Assembly (NCBI GenBank): GCA_902580265.1
Contig: CACHJY010000002.1
Span: forward strand, 1 to 64,000
Direction of reading: 5' to 3'
DNA length: 64,000 nucleotides
DNA from: an uncultured Alphaproteobacteria bacterium
GTDB taxonomy: Bacteria; Pseudomonadota; Alphaproteobacteria; Rhodobacterales; Rhodobacteraceae
Shown here: piece by piece, positions 7,673 through 16,202 of the stretch
How positions within the stretch are numbered: position 1 is the first letter of the stretch
Layout: each line of letters begins with the position of its first letter
The notes under the pieces: model-generated
What the model was told of the DNA's origin: nothing
Databases searched by the model: none
What the model saw: the letters and a program-made list of their open reading frames with translations, nothing else
Translations under genes and position numbers: made by a program

Positions 7673-8848
7673 TTAACTAATAATTGACGCGTTTATTAAT
7701 TTTTCAATGTCGGTAACGCTCACCTTAACCGGATTTGTTGACGTAGCTGTGTCAAACATAGCTTTTTTTGCAATCCTTTTGGAACAACTATCAGGGACTC
7801 CAATTTCTGAGAGTGACTCCGGGATTTCTAATTGTGTTAATAATTGTTTAATACATGAAATTAAATGATGCTGGGTATCTTCCTTTAAACCAAGTGATTT
7901 GGTTATTCTATTTGTCTTTTCACCCATATTCACCAAGTTGAAATCTAAGACCGTCGGCAAAATAATAGCATTGGTCAAGCCGTGATGAGTGTTAAACTCC
8001 GCGCCAATCATGTGAGATATTGCATGAACCAACCCCAGACCCTTTAAAAATGACACACCGGCCATACATGACCCTATAAGCATTCCCGATCTTGCGTTCA
8101 AGTCATTAAGATTATCACATGCTCTTGGCAAATATTTCCATATGAGGTGTAACGACTCCAATGCCATTGCATCATAGATAGGGTTAAAGTCAGGAACCAA
8201 ATACGCTTCAATTGCATGCGTAAGTGCATCCAATCCAGTCCATGCGGTTAAATTAAAAGGGAGATCCAGTGTTACCATTGGATCTAATATTGTTTGGCAG
8301 GGCTTGTACATAGGATGCCAAACACAGAACTTCATTAGTTTTTTTGAGTGCGTTACCATCGCGGTACTTTCGGTTTCCGCTCCAGTACCCGCTGTTGTCG
8401 GAATGGTAATAAGCTTTGGGAACACACTATTATTGTCTATTTTGGGAGGATTTTTCTCGTAGTCAAATCTCCATAGATCTTTACCACTATTAACAGTCAA
8501 GCCAATGGCTTTACCTCCATCCAATGCGCTGCCTCCACCAATTGCTATTATCCCATCATGTTTGTCTTTTGAGAACTGGTCGCACCCCATTTCTAAATCT
8601 TTATCATTTGGGTTAGGCGCTATACCGCTGTAAAAACCAAAAGAAACATTTTTCTTTTTCAAAGCCTTTTTTAAAATATCTATAAATGATAGGTTTTTGC
8701 TTCCTTTATCAGTGACAATTAAAGGATTTGAAATACCATATTTTGTGCAATAATCACCTACCTCCCAAATGCGTCCAGGTCCATAAGCTATTGGTATTGG
8801 GAATACCCAATCCTGTGGTGTTAAAATTTTTTCATCCTCTATAAACAT
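7673..8848 (-). CDS. Iron-containing (group III) alcohol dehydrogenase
   Basis: NAD(P)-dependent alcohol dehydrogenase of the Fe-ADH family, 391 residues, the usual length. N-terminal nucleotide-binding half with GGGSALDGGKAIGL (about residue 102); C-terminal metal-binding helical half with ITIPTTAGTGAE, the ligands Asp and His in GLDALTHAIEAY (about 205), then GLGLVHAISHMIGAEFNTHHGL with two more His ligands. The substrate is not predictable; relatives act on methanol, butanol, 4-hydroxybutyrate or 1,2-diols. It is upstream of phnC on the same strand with a 94 bp gap that contains the phnC Pho boxes, so it may be a separate unit. Divergent from the EamA exporter. Confidence 0.85.
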   Translation of the reverse strand: MFIEDEKILTPQDWVFPIPIAYGPGRIWEVGDYCTKYGISNPLIVTDKGSKNLSFIDILKKALKKKNVSFGFYSGIAPNPNDKDLEMGCDQFSKDKHDGIIAIGGGSALDGGKAIGLTVNSGKDLWRFDYEKNPPKIDNNSVFPKLITIPTTAGTGAETESTAMVTHSKKLMKFCVWHPMYKPCQTILDPMVTLDLPFNLTAWTGLDALTHAIEAYLVPDFNPIYDAMALESLHLIWKYLPRACDNLNDLNARSGMLIGSCMAGVSFLKGLGLVHAISHMIGAEFNTHHGLTNAIILPTVLDFNLVNMGEKTNRITKSLGLKEDTQHHLISCIKQLLTQLEIPESLSEIGVPDSCSKRIAKKAMFDTATSTNPVKVSVTDIEKLINASIIS

Positions 8849-8954
8849 TTTTTCTCAATTTACTGTTTTCTTTTTACAGAATAGATTGTTTTAGGAAAGG
8901 TTTGTAAAAAACTTTTAAGTGGTTGTGGGACACTAAAACATTGAGAAGCTGTTA

Positions 8955-9881
8955 ATGATACTTGAAAGAATCACTGTAGAGCCAAAATACTCAGATACAT
9001 CTTTAAGCTTAGCGCTTTTAATTAGCGGAGGCTTATGGGGTCTTTATTGGATACCAATAAGGGAACTGTCATTGGCAGGATTGGATAGCTATTGGAGTAT
9101 CTTTTTTATAAATGCTTGCCCACTTCTAGTTCTATCCCCAATGGCACTTTTCAAGATCAATCAATTTAAATTTACAGATTGGTCCACTCTATTATCTGGT
9201 CTTACTATAGGACTTGCTTTCACGCTTTACGCAGGCGCGATTTTAGAGACTACCGTTGTCAGGGCAACCCTCTTGTTTTATCTTAGCCCGATCTGGGGAA
9301 CTATTTTCGGCACGATTTTTTTATCGGAGAGATTTACCGTCAGACGGACAATTGCAATTATTTTTGCTTTGTTCGGGATTTTTTTGCTTCTATCAAATAA
9401 AGATACTTCAAATTTTACATTGAAGATAGGTGACTTTTTCGGTTTTTTATCAGGCCTTCTTTTTGCTATTGGATCGGGATTGTTGAAGCGCTCGCCAAGA
9501 ATAAAAATATTTCCTCTAACGTTCTTCGTTTATGCATTCACCAGTGCAGGCGCATTAGCATTGGTATTTTTTTTCGTCGGCCAGACTGAAATACCAAAAA
9601 AGACTGTAATTGATTTTTTCCCTTATGTTTTTCTATGGTCTACAATTATATTTATGCCAAGCTTTATGGTTGTCTTTAAAGTCTCACAGACTTTGTTTCC
9701 TGGACGCGTAGCTATTCTCCTTATGTCAGAGATCATAGTTGCTGTTGTTACGGCTAGTATTTTACTTCCAGAGGAAAGAATGACTTTAATTCAATGGCTT
9801 GGAGCACTTGCAATTGTTATAGCCGGCTTTATTGAGATACTATTTAGCAAGTCGACAAAATACATATCAAAGCCCATGTAA
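8955..9881 (+). CDS. EamA/DMT-family exporter
   Basis: Integral membrane protein of 308 residues with about ten hydrophobic segments arranged as two EamA repeats. The conserved pattern LLISGGLWGLYWIPIRELS opens the first repeat and FGFLSGLLFAIGSGLLKRSP the second; each repeat ends with the typical LPEERMTLIQWLGALAIVIAG-like turn (seen around residue 272). The family exports small metabolites. It lies between an alcohol and an aldehyde dehydrogenase gene but on the opposite strand, and its 3' end overlaps that of the aldehyde dehydrogenase by 15 bases. Substrate unknown. Confidence 0.8.
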   Translation: MILERITVEPKYSDTSLSLALLISGGLWGLYWIPIRELSLAGLDSYWSIFFINACPLLVLSPMALFKINQFKFTDWSTLLSGLTIGLAFTLYAGAILETTVVRATLLFYLSPIWGTIFGTIFLSERFTVRRTIAIIFALFGIFLLLSNKDTSNFTLKIGDFFGFLSGLLFAIGSGLLKRSPRIKIFPLTFFVYAFTSAGALALVFFFVGQTEIPKKTVIDFFPYVFLWSTIIFMPSFMVVFKVSQTLFPGRVAILLMSEIIVAVVTASILLPEERMTLIQWLGALAIVIAGFIEILFSKSTKYISKPM

Positions 9882-11291
9882 CGATTTAGTTTCCAAATAA
9901 TCCTCCAAACCCATTAAACCACCCTCTCTGCCATTGCCGGATTGTTTGTATCCACCAAAAGGTGTTCCATAATTGTATCCACCTCCATTTATGTGAACTG
10001 CCCCGACTCTCAATTGTGAACTAACACGCTCTGCTTTTTTAATGTCAGACGTTTGCACATAGGCCGCTAAGCCATAGGGCGAGTCATTTGCTATAGATAT
10101 CGCTTCCTGCTCATTCTTGAATGGCATTATAACTAAAACTGGTCCGAAAATTTCTTCTCTAGCGATCCTCATAGTATTTCTAACATTATAAAAAATTGTT
10201 GGTTTAACAAACCAACCCTTTTCTAAACCGTGAGGCTTACCTAAACCTCCCGTTAAGACGGAGGCTCCTTCTTTTATTCCCAAATCAATCATATTTTGAA
10301 CTCGATCGAATTGTATTTTATCAAATAAGGGCCCTATGTGATCTCCCTCTTTAGTTGGATCTCCGATTAAAATTTCTTCTGCTGACTTCTTTGCTATTTT
10401 TAAAACCTCTTCGTAACAAGAGTGTTCAACTAGTAGCCTCGTCGGTGCATCACAAGATTGACCCGTATTGAACATGCACTCATTGATCGAATATTTTATA
10501 TCCCTTTCTAGATTTGCATCCGAAAATACAATGTTAGGTGATTTTCCACCAAGTTCCAAAGTAACTCTTTTAATGGTCTCAGAAGAATCTTTGGTTACCA
10601 TGATTCCAGCTCTTGTCGATCCAGTGAAAGACATCATATCTATTTCTGGATGCTTTGACATTACCCTTCCCACCGTATCTCCGACACCGTTAACCAAATT
10701 AAAAACACCGGCTGGGTAGCCGGCCTCCTCAATGATTTCGGTATAAACCATCGCAGATAAGGGTGTGTACTCTGACGGTTTCAAGATACAGGTACAGCCA
10801 GTTGCTAAAGCTGGTATAACCTTCAGTGCGATTTGATTTACAGGCCAGTTCCAAGGTGTTATCAGTCCACAAATCCCTACCGGTTCTTTTAAAAGAATAT
10901 CCCCACTATCCAAAAGTGTTCTTTCCTTAAGCTCTGCCAGCGCACCAATAAATGATTCCAAGTGCCCTACAGCTGCATCCGCTTGGGCAGATCGTGCCAT
11001 TGATATAGGTGCACCCATCTCTTCGCGCATGGCCTGGGCTAAATCTTCGAACCTTCTCTCTGTTATTCTCTTGAGATCCTTCAAGAGATCTATTCTTTCT
11101 TTCTTTTTCGTTTTGGAAAAGCTTGTAAATGCTTTTTTCGCCGACTGAACTGCATCATTGACATCCTGTTCATTTCCTAGTGACACAGTCCCGATTTGTC
11201 TTAAATCCGATGGGCTTATCACAGCCATTGTTTCGTCTGATCTTGGGTTAACCCACGTCCCATTAATAAAAAATTTTTTTAACTTTTCCAT
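9867..11291 (-). CDS. NAD(P)-dependent aldehyde dehydrogenase family protein
   Basis: Aldehyde dehydrogenase superfamily, 474 residues from the ATG at 11291. Motifs: PWNWPVNQ (cofactor-site start), KPSEYTPLSA, TGSTRAGIMV, the general-base Glu in LELGGKSPN, and the catalytic Cys in MFNTGQSCDAPTR. It ends with the usual YKQSGNGREGG...LEDYLETKSLHGL. It converts an unspecified aldehyde to the acid. The 103 bp between it and gapdh contains a Pho box oriented towards gapdh. With the iron alcohol dehydrogenase 2 kb away it could oxidise an alcohol in two steps, but this is inferred from proximity. Confidence 0.88.
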   Translation of the reverse strand: MEKLKKFFINGTWVNPRSDETMAVISPSDLRQIGTVSLGNEQDVNDAVQSAKKAFTSFSKTKKKERIDLLKDLKRITERRFEDLAQAMREEMGAPISMARSAQADAAVGHLESFIGALAELKERTLLDSGDILLKEPVGICGLITPWNWPVNQIALKVIPALATGCTCILKPSEYTPLSAMVYTEIIEEAGYPAGVFNLVNGVGDTVGRVMSKHPEIDMMSFTGSTRAGIMVTKDSSETIKRVTLELGGKSPNIVFSDANLERDIKYSINECMFNTGQSCDAPTRLLVEHSCYEEVLKIAKKSAEEILIGDPTKEGDHIGPLFDKIQFDRVQNMIDLGIKEGASVLTGGLGKPHGLEKGWFVKPTIFYNVRNTMRIAREEIFGPVLVIMPFKNEQEAISIANDSPYGLAAYVQTSDIKKAERVSSQLRVGAVHINGGGYNYGTPFGGYKQSGNGREGGLMGLEDYLETKSLHGL

Positions 11292-11344
11292 TTTTTTAAT
11301 CCGTGATTTTTCTATCCTCAACTATAGACAATTAATTGTATTTT

Positions 11345-11362
11345 CTTACATATTTTTGTCAT
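11345..11362 (+). promoter_or_regulatory. Candidate Pho box upstream of gapdh-arsJ
   Basis: CTTACAT at 11345 and TTGTCAT at 11356 are spaced 11 bp apart with a 4 bp ATTT spacer; they match CTGTCAT at 5 of 7 and 6 of 7 bases. A TGTAAC at 11371-11376 sits where a -10 element would fall. The ATG of gapdh follows at 11395. Confidence 0.6.
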
Positions 11363-11394
11363 AATTTTTTTGTAACGTCTATCCGAGGTCTATT

Positions 11395-12399
11395 ATGAGA
11401 ATAATTATTAACGGGTTAGGAAGAATTGGGAAGCTTGTCTTTAGAAGACTATGCGATGAGAACCTCCATAAAAATATTTTAATGGTGAATGAGAAAGCAG
11501 GGTCTGCTTCTGACCAAGAATATTTTTTAAGATATGACACCGTTCATGGGACTTGGGGTGATGACCTTTGTTTTGAAAATGGTTGTCTTAATTACAAAGA
11601 TCATTCTATAGCTGTGTTGACAGAGGGGTCTATAGAGAGTATTAGTTTTCCTAAATCTGAAAAGTTTCTGGTAGTAGATTGCACTGGCGTGAATAAATCA
11701 GAAAAATTACTTGAGCCATACTTCGAAAGAAAGGCATCATACGTATTAATTTCTGCCCCGATGGAATCATCCAATGTCCAGAATATTGTTTATGGAATAA
11801 ATCATCAATCCATAGACACTAGTGCTTATAAAATATTTACAGCCGCAAGCTGTACCACTAATTGCCTCGCGCCTATTGTAAAAGTTCTCGAAGAAAATAT
11901 TGGAATAAAGCATGGGTCAATTACAACTATCCATAACATTACAAACTCTCAAACTATTGTTGATGCTCCAAAAAATAATTTAAGGCGATCGAGATCCGGA
12001 ATTAACTCATTAATCCCCACGACCACGGGCTCAGCTAGGGCAATTTCATTAATTTATCCAGAGCTTAAAGGAAGGCTGAATGGTCATGCTGTAAGAGTTC
12101 CTCTCTTGAACGCATCATTGACTGATTGTGTTTTTGAGATGAAACAGAATGTAGAAGTTGATAAGATTAATCAACTTTTTAACGAAGCTTCAAATACCTA
12201 TTTGAGAGATATCTTATCTTATGAAGAAAAACCCTTGGTGTCATCTGATTATGTTAATAATCCCCACTCAGCAATTATCGACTCTCTTTCAACTATGGTC
12301 GTAAATAAAACCCAGCTTAAGATATATGCCTGGTATGATAATGAATGGGGATACGCCTGTAGAATGGTTGACATCTTATCTAAATTAATCCGAGACTAG
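11395..12399 (+). CDS. gapdh: ArsJ-associated glyceraldehyde-3-phosphate dehydrogenase
   Basis: GAPDH-family enzyme of 334 residues. The Rossmann start is INGLGRIGKLVFRR; the catalytic Cys lies in ASCTTNCLAP (about residue 154) and the partner His in TTIHNITNSQ; the C-terminus has WYDNEWGYACRMVDI. It is 9 bp upstream of an ArsJ-type carrier, the pair known from other bacteria in which GAPDH makes the unstable 1-arseno-3-phosphoglycerate from arsenate and ArsJ exports it. The IHNITNSQ and NSLIPTTTGSARA segments resemble the ArsJ-linked type rather than the glycolytic enzyme, though this was judged by eye. A Pho box upstream ties it to phosphate starvation, when arsenate enters through Pst. Confidence 0.88.
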   Translation: MRIIINGLGRIGKLVFRRLCDENLHKNILMVNEKAGSASDQEYFLRYDTVHGTWGDDLCFENGCLNYKDHSIAVLTEGSIESISFPKSEKFLVVDCTGVNKSEKLLEPYFERKASYVLISAPMESSNVQNIVYGINHQSIDTSAYKIFTAASCTTNCLAPIVKVLEENIGIKHGSITTIHNITNSQTIVDAPKNNLRRSRSGINSLIPTTTGSARAISLIYPELKGRLNGHAVRVPLLNASLTDCVFEMKQNVEVDKINQLFNEASNTYLRDILSYEEKPLVSSDYVNNPHSAIIDSLSTMVVNKTQLKIYAWYDNEWGYACRMVDILSKLIRD

Positions 12400-12408
12400 G
12401 CTTTCCTC

Positions 12409-13662
12409 GTGTTGATATTCAATCCATTTTTAAATGTATCGATTATTTATTGGTTTTTGATGCTGACCGATGGTGCTTTACGAATGTTAGTGCTAATGCA
12501 TTTTCATGATAAAGGCTATTCTCCTTTTACTCTCGCTTATATATTTCTACTCTACGAATTTATGGGTGTTATTACAAATTTTATGGCTGGCATTTTTGGT
12601 CGTCGCTTTGGATTATCCACCCTCTTGATAGCTGGTACTAGCCTGCAGGTATTAAGCCTAACATCACTTGGCCTTCTTTCGATTAATAGCCCAGAATGGT
12701 TTATGATTTTTTGCCTTATCTTTTTTCAAGGTCTCTGTGGTGTCGCTAAAGATTTGACTAAAATAGGAAGTAAGACAGCCGTAAAGTTTCTAAGCAATGA
12801 AAATATTAAAGGGAAGCTTTTTAGGAACGTCAGTTGGCTCACAGGATCCAAAAATACTGTTAAAGGGTTAGGTTTTTTTGTTGGTGCTTTTTTGATTACC
12901 ATTCATCCCTTCTCAATCTCTTTATATATTCTTGCCTTCATTTTGTTTATAGCTCTAATGATTGCGTTGAACCCAGTGTTAAAAACGCCTGAATTAAATA
13001 CAAAATCAAATAGAGTACAATCAGAAGGAAAGTTTTTTTCTGACATTTCCAGTATAAATTATCTTTCTTTGTCGAGAATTTTCTTGTTTGGTGCACGAGA
13101 CATTTGGTTCGTAATTGGAATTCCTTTGTTTTTATTGGAAGTGTTTTCAACTATGTTTGTTACGGGATCAAACGGTAAAGTTGTTTTCCTTTTGGTAGGT
13201 AGCTTCATGGCTCTATGGGTCATTTTTTATGGCTTCGTACAATCTCAAGTGCCAGCAATTATTCAAAGAAAAACTGATTTAAATATAGAATCTAGTGCTT
13301 TTCGCTGGTCCATTATTGTAATTTTCCCTACCTTATTTTTAACTTTGTTAACTTTTGTTTTTGATAACACTCTGTCAGTGACGCTGATTGTAATAATAAT
13401 CACTTTACTTTTTATATTTGGAGGTTTTTTTGCAATTAATTCAAGCATCCATTCTTATTTGATATTAAAGTTAACAAGTAAAAAAAATGCATCCGAAGAT
13501 GTTGGTTTTTACTATTCAGCTAACGCAGTGGGTCGCTTTTTTGGAACACTATTATCTGGAGTTAGCTATCAGTTGGGCGGGCTTAGCCTTTGCTTATTCT
13601 TTACGACGGTCTTTTTAGTTTGTTCCAGTTATTTTATTGCAATTTTGGCAAAAAAAACTTGA
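12409..13662 (+). CDS. arsJ: Organoarsenical efflux permease ArsJ (MFS)
   Basis: Major-facilitator-type membrane protein of 417 residues with about twelve helices. The N-terminal stretch TDGALRMLVLMHFHDKGYSP followed by FTLAYIFLLYEFMGVITN is the hallmark of ArsJ, and FFQGLCGVAKDLTKIGSKTAVK and LTGSKNTVKGLGFFVGA are also as in that family. ArsJ exports 1-arseno-3-phosphoglycerate, which breaks down outside to arsenate. The start is GTG 12409 or TTG 12412, directly after gapdh in the same unit; no strong ribosome site is visible, so coupling with gapdh is likely. Assignment rests on both sequence and partner gene. Confidence 0.87.
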   Translation: MLIFNPFLNVSIIYWFLMLTDGALRMLVLMHFHDKGYSPFTLAYIFLLYEFMGVITNFMAGIFGRRFGLSTLLIAGTSLQVLSLTSLGLLSINSPEWFMIFCLIFFQGLCGVAKDLTKIGSKTAVKFLSNENIKGKLFRNVSWLTGSKNTVKGLGFFVGAFLITIHPFSISLYILAFILFIALMIALNPVLKTPELNTKSNRVQSEGKFFSDISSINYLSLSRIFLFGARDIWFVIGIPLFLLEVFSTMFVTGSNGKVVFLLVGSFMALWVIFYGFVQSQVPAIIQRKTDLNIESSAFRWSIIVIFPTLFLTLLTFVFDNTLSVTLIVIIITLLFIFGGFFAINSSIHSYLILKLTSKKNASEDVGFYYSANAVGRFFGTLLSGVSYQLGGLSLCLFFTTVFLVCSSYFIAILAKKT

Positions 13663-13722
13663 TATCTGGATTTAAAAATGAATCACTGTAAGCTACAATT
13701 TACGTTCTGAGTTGGTTTTAAG

Positions 13723-15024
13723 ATGAAAGACAATCGTAAAGATTATATCATTTTTTCTACTATTCTAATTGGTTTAACAATGGTTTTTGCGAGCTTAGGA
13801 TATCCAATCTGGGTTTTCCCTGCAACGGTTCTCATGTGCTCGATAATATTTTTTATGTATTTAAAGTCTAGCCAAATAGGCGAAAAGCACCATGTTAACG
13901 CATTGAAACAGGAAGCTATCAAGGAAGAGATTCAAGATACGTATAATGCCAAGATCACTTACAGGGTAATTAAAGGATTATTGAACATTCTTCCTTCACC
14001 CTATATTTTGATCGACAGAAATGGTAGAATAACATTCATAAATTCAGAGGCTAAAGGAATAGTCCCTGATTTTCATGCTGGCTCCCATATTTCGAACGTT
14101 TTCAGATCGCCTATTTTTTTAGCTGCTGTTGAGAATGCAATAAAAAAAGATAAGCAGGTAAAGCTGTCTTTTGAAGTTCAAAGCCCACAATTTCGTCAAT
14201 TTAGTGCAAATATTTTTTTCATATCATCAAATAAAATATCAAACAATTTCAATGACATTTTTATCCAACTAACAGATGACTCAACTCATATAAGAGCCGA
14301 AAAAATGCGGACGGATTTTGTTGCAAACGCTAGTCATGAGCTTAGAACTCCATTAGCGTCGATCACAGGCTTTATCGAAACATTGCAAGGGCCAGCAAAA
14401 AATGATCCGAAGGCAAAGGATCTTTTCTTAAATCTTATGGCCAAACAGGCTGGTAAAATGGAACTTTTAATTAAAGATTTGATGTCTCTTTCCAAATTGG
14501 AAATACTAGAGACTAAACCTATTACGTCTGTCTGCTCATTAAGTGAACTTATCAGTGATTTAACGCAGAGCTTACAACAATACGCACAAGACAATAATGT
14601 TAAACTAGTTAATAATATTTCTAAAAAAATGATGCCAATAATGGGGGAAGTTGATCAATTGCGACAACTATTCTCAAACTTAATAGAGAATGCTATTAAA
14701 TACTCAGGATCTGAATGTGAAGTAAAAATTTTTCTGTCCAAAGAAAAACACAAAGGTATGGTTGGAATAGTGATTGAGGATAACGGGCGTGGAATTTCTG
14801 CGGAACATTTACCTAGACTTACGGAGAGATTTTATAGAGCTAACACAAATTCTGAAGCTGAAAAAGAGGGTACTGGTTTAGGATTGGCGATAGTGAAGCA
14901 TATTTTAATCAGACACCGCGGAAAACTCCAGATTGATTCCAAACTTGACAAAGGCAGTCAATTTACTGCTTGGCTACCAAAAGGGAATTTGGGTAAACAA
15001 AAAAAAAATAAATTAAAAATTTAA
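13723..15024 (+). CDS. phoR: Phosphate regulon sensor histidine kinase PhoR
   Basis: Membrane histidine kinase of 433 residues. Two hydrophobic helices at about 9-46, a PAS-like region at about 88-180 (LPSPYILIDRNGRITFINSEA), the dimerisation domain with phospho-acceptor His205 in NASHELRTPLASITGF, and an ATPase domain with NLIENAIKYSG, EDNGRGIS and GTGLGLAIVKHIL. It senses phosphate through PstSCAB-PhoU and phosphorylates PhoB. It is placed at the head of the phoR-pstSCAB-phoU-phoB cluster, a common order in alphaproteobacteria. No convincing Pho box was found in the 60 bp upstream. Confidence 0.92.
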   Translation: MKDNRKDYIIFSTILIGLTMVFASLGYPIWVFPATVLMCSIIFFMYLKSSQIGEKHHVNALKQEAIKEEIQDTYNAKITYRVIKGLLNILPSPYILIDRNGRITFINSEAKGIVPDFHAGSHISNVFRSPIFLAAVENAIKKDKQVKLSFEVQSPQFRQFSANIFFISSNKISNNFNDIFIQLTDDSTHIRAEKMRTDFVANASHELRTPLASITGFIETLQGPAKNDPKAKDLFLNLMAKQAGKMELLIKDLMSLSKLEILETKPITSVCSLSELISDLTQSLQQYAQDNNVKLVNNISKKMMPIMGEVDQLRQLFSNLIENAIKYSGSECEVKIFLSKEKHKGMVGIVIEDNGRGISAEHLPRLTERFYRANTNSEAEKEGTGLGLAIVKHILIRHRGKLQIDSKLDKGSQFTAWLPKGNLGKQKKNKLKI

Positions 15025-15151
15025 AAAAAATTTATGTTTTCAATATCTTATTTATTCATAAAATTTTTATATTTTTGACACATTTAAGTGAGGATCTAGT
15101 GACATTGTTCGATGAAATTAGACTTTTGAGTTAACAAAGGAGTTGTCAATA

Positions 15152-16117
15152 ATGAACAATATTTTAAAGATTTTTACTGCTGCAGTTGTAGGGGCAGTCT
15201 TAAGCACTGGCTCGCTGATGGCTAGGGAAGGCGATCAAATATCGATCGTTGGATCCTCAACTGTATTCCCATTTTCAACCATCGTTGCAGAGCGTTTTGC
15301 GAAAAACACTGACTTTAAAGCCCCAGTTATAGAATCAACGGGTACCGGTGGGGGCGCGAAACTATTTTGTGCAGGGATCGGTCTTGATCATCCAGACGTA
15401 ACCAATGCAAGTAGGGCAATGAAATCAAGCGAAAAAGAGACTTGTACTGCAAACGGTATAACGCCGGTTGAGTATATGATCGGCTTTGATGGAATAACTT
15501 TCTCAAACAGCAATAAAGCACAGAAGTATTCTTTAACTAAGGAAGAGATTTTCAAAGCTGTGTCAGCTAAAATAATGTCTAACGGGAAAATGGTAGACAA
15601 TGGCTATAAGAGATGGAGCGACATTAATCCGTCCTTGCCGAGTGTTAAAATAGATGTTTTGGCTCCTCCACCATCTTCCGGCACACGAGATGCTTTCGTA
15701 GAGTTGGTCATGCACGATACTTGCAAGAAGGTTTATAAAATGCCTAAAAAAGGTGATGACGGGTACAAGGCCCTTTGTTCTGCACTAAGAGAAGACGGTG
15801 CTGTTACCGAGGCAGGAGAAAATGACAACCTGATTATAGAAAAGCTTGCTGCAAATCAGGATCGATTTGGTATTTTCGGATATTCATTTCTCGACCAAAA
15901 TAAAGATAAGGTTCAGGGTTCTGTCATAAACGGTGTAGCTCCATCAATGGGTACAATTGCTGATAGTTCGTACAAAGTTTCTCGGCCACTATTCTTTTAT
16001 GTTAAAAAAGAACACGTTGGGGTAGTTCCAGGACTTCAAGAGTTTTCTGACTATTTTATGAGCTTAGCAGTGAGCGGTAGCCCCTTAGAAGCTGCTGGCC
16101 TTATTCCAAAGCCATAG
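15152..16117 (+). CDS. pstS: Periplasmic phosphate-binding protein PstS
   Basis: Phosphate-binding protein of 321 residues, starting at the ATG 15152 with AAGGAG at 15137-15142 (9 bases away). A signal peptide (about 24 residues, ending GSLMA) precedes ISIVGSSTVFPFS, which supplies the first phosphate-binding Ser/Thr loop; further ligands lie in STGTGGGAKLFC, NASRAMKSSE and PPSSGTRDAF. The type resembles the SphX/PstS form found in cyanobacteria and marine alphaproteobacteria. Four or more Cys are present in the mature chain. Upstream 127 bp is AT-rich with a TTGACA at 15075-15080 but no phased Pho box that I could see. Confidence 0.92.
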   Translation: MNNILKIFTAAVVGAVLSTGSLMAREGDQISIVGSSTVFPFSTIVAERFAKNTDFKAPVIESTGTGGGAKLFCAGIGLDHPDVTNASRAMKSSEKETCTANGITPVEYMIGFDGITFSNSNKAQKYSLTKEEIFKAVSAKIMSNGKMVDNGYKRWSDINPSLPSVKIDVLAPPPSSGTRDAFVELVMHDTCKKVYKMPKKGDDGYKALCSALREDGAVTEAGENDNLIIEKLAANQDRFGIFGYSFLDQNKDKVQGSVINGVAPSMGTIADSSYKVSRPLFFYVKKEHVGVVPGLQEFSDYFMSLAVSGSPLEAAGLIPKP

Positions 16118-16138
16118 TTTTTTAACCATTTACTTAGA

Positions 16139-16170
16139 CCATAAAGCCGGATAACATATCGGCTTTATGG
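16139..16170 (+). other. Stem-loop between pstS and pstC
   Basis: Perfect 11 bp inverted repeat: CCATAAAGCCG at 16139-16149 and CGGCTTTATGG at 16160-16170, 10-base loop. No T-run follows, so it is probably an mRNA-stabilising or processing hairpin that keeps pstS expressed above the membrane genes, like the one after phnD. Confidence 0.75.
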
Positions 16171-16202
16171 CACGTTAATCTCCAGACAGGCTTTTCACTT
16201 CA

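Noticed and set aside
8911..8935. Pho box in the alcohol dehydrogenase/EamA spacer
   Set aside because: TTGTAAA resembles a unit, but the phased neighbour TTTTAAG is poor.
15025..15151. Pho box before pstS
   Set aside because: TGACAC, AAGTGAG and TAGTGAC elements occur at 11 bp steps, but none resembles CTGTCAT well in either direction, so I do not call a site.
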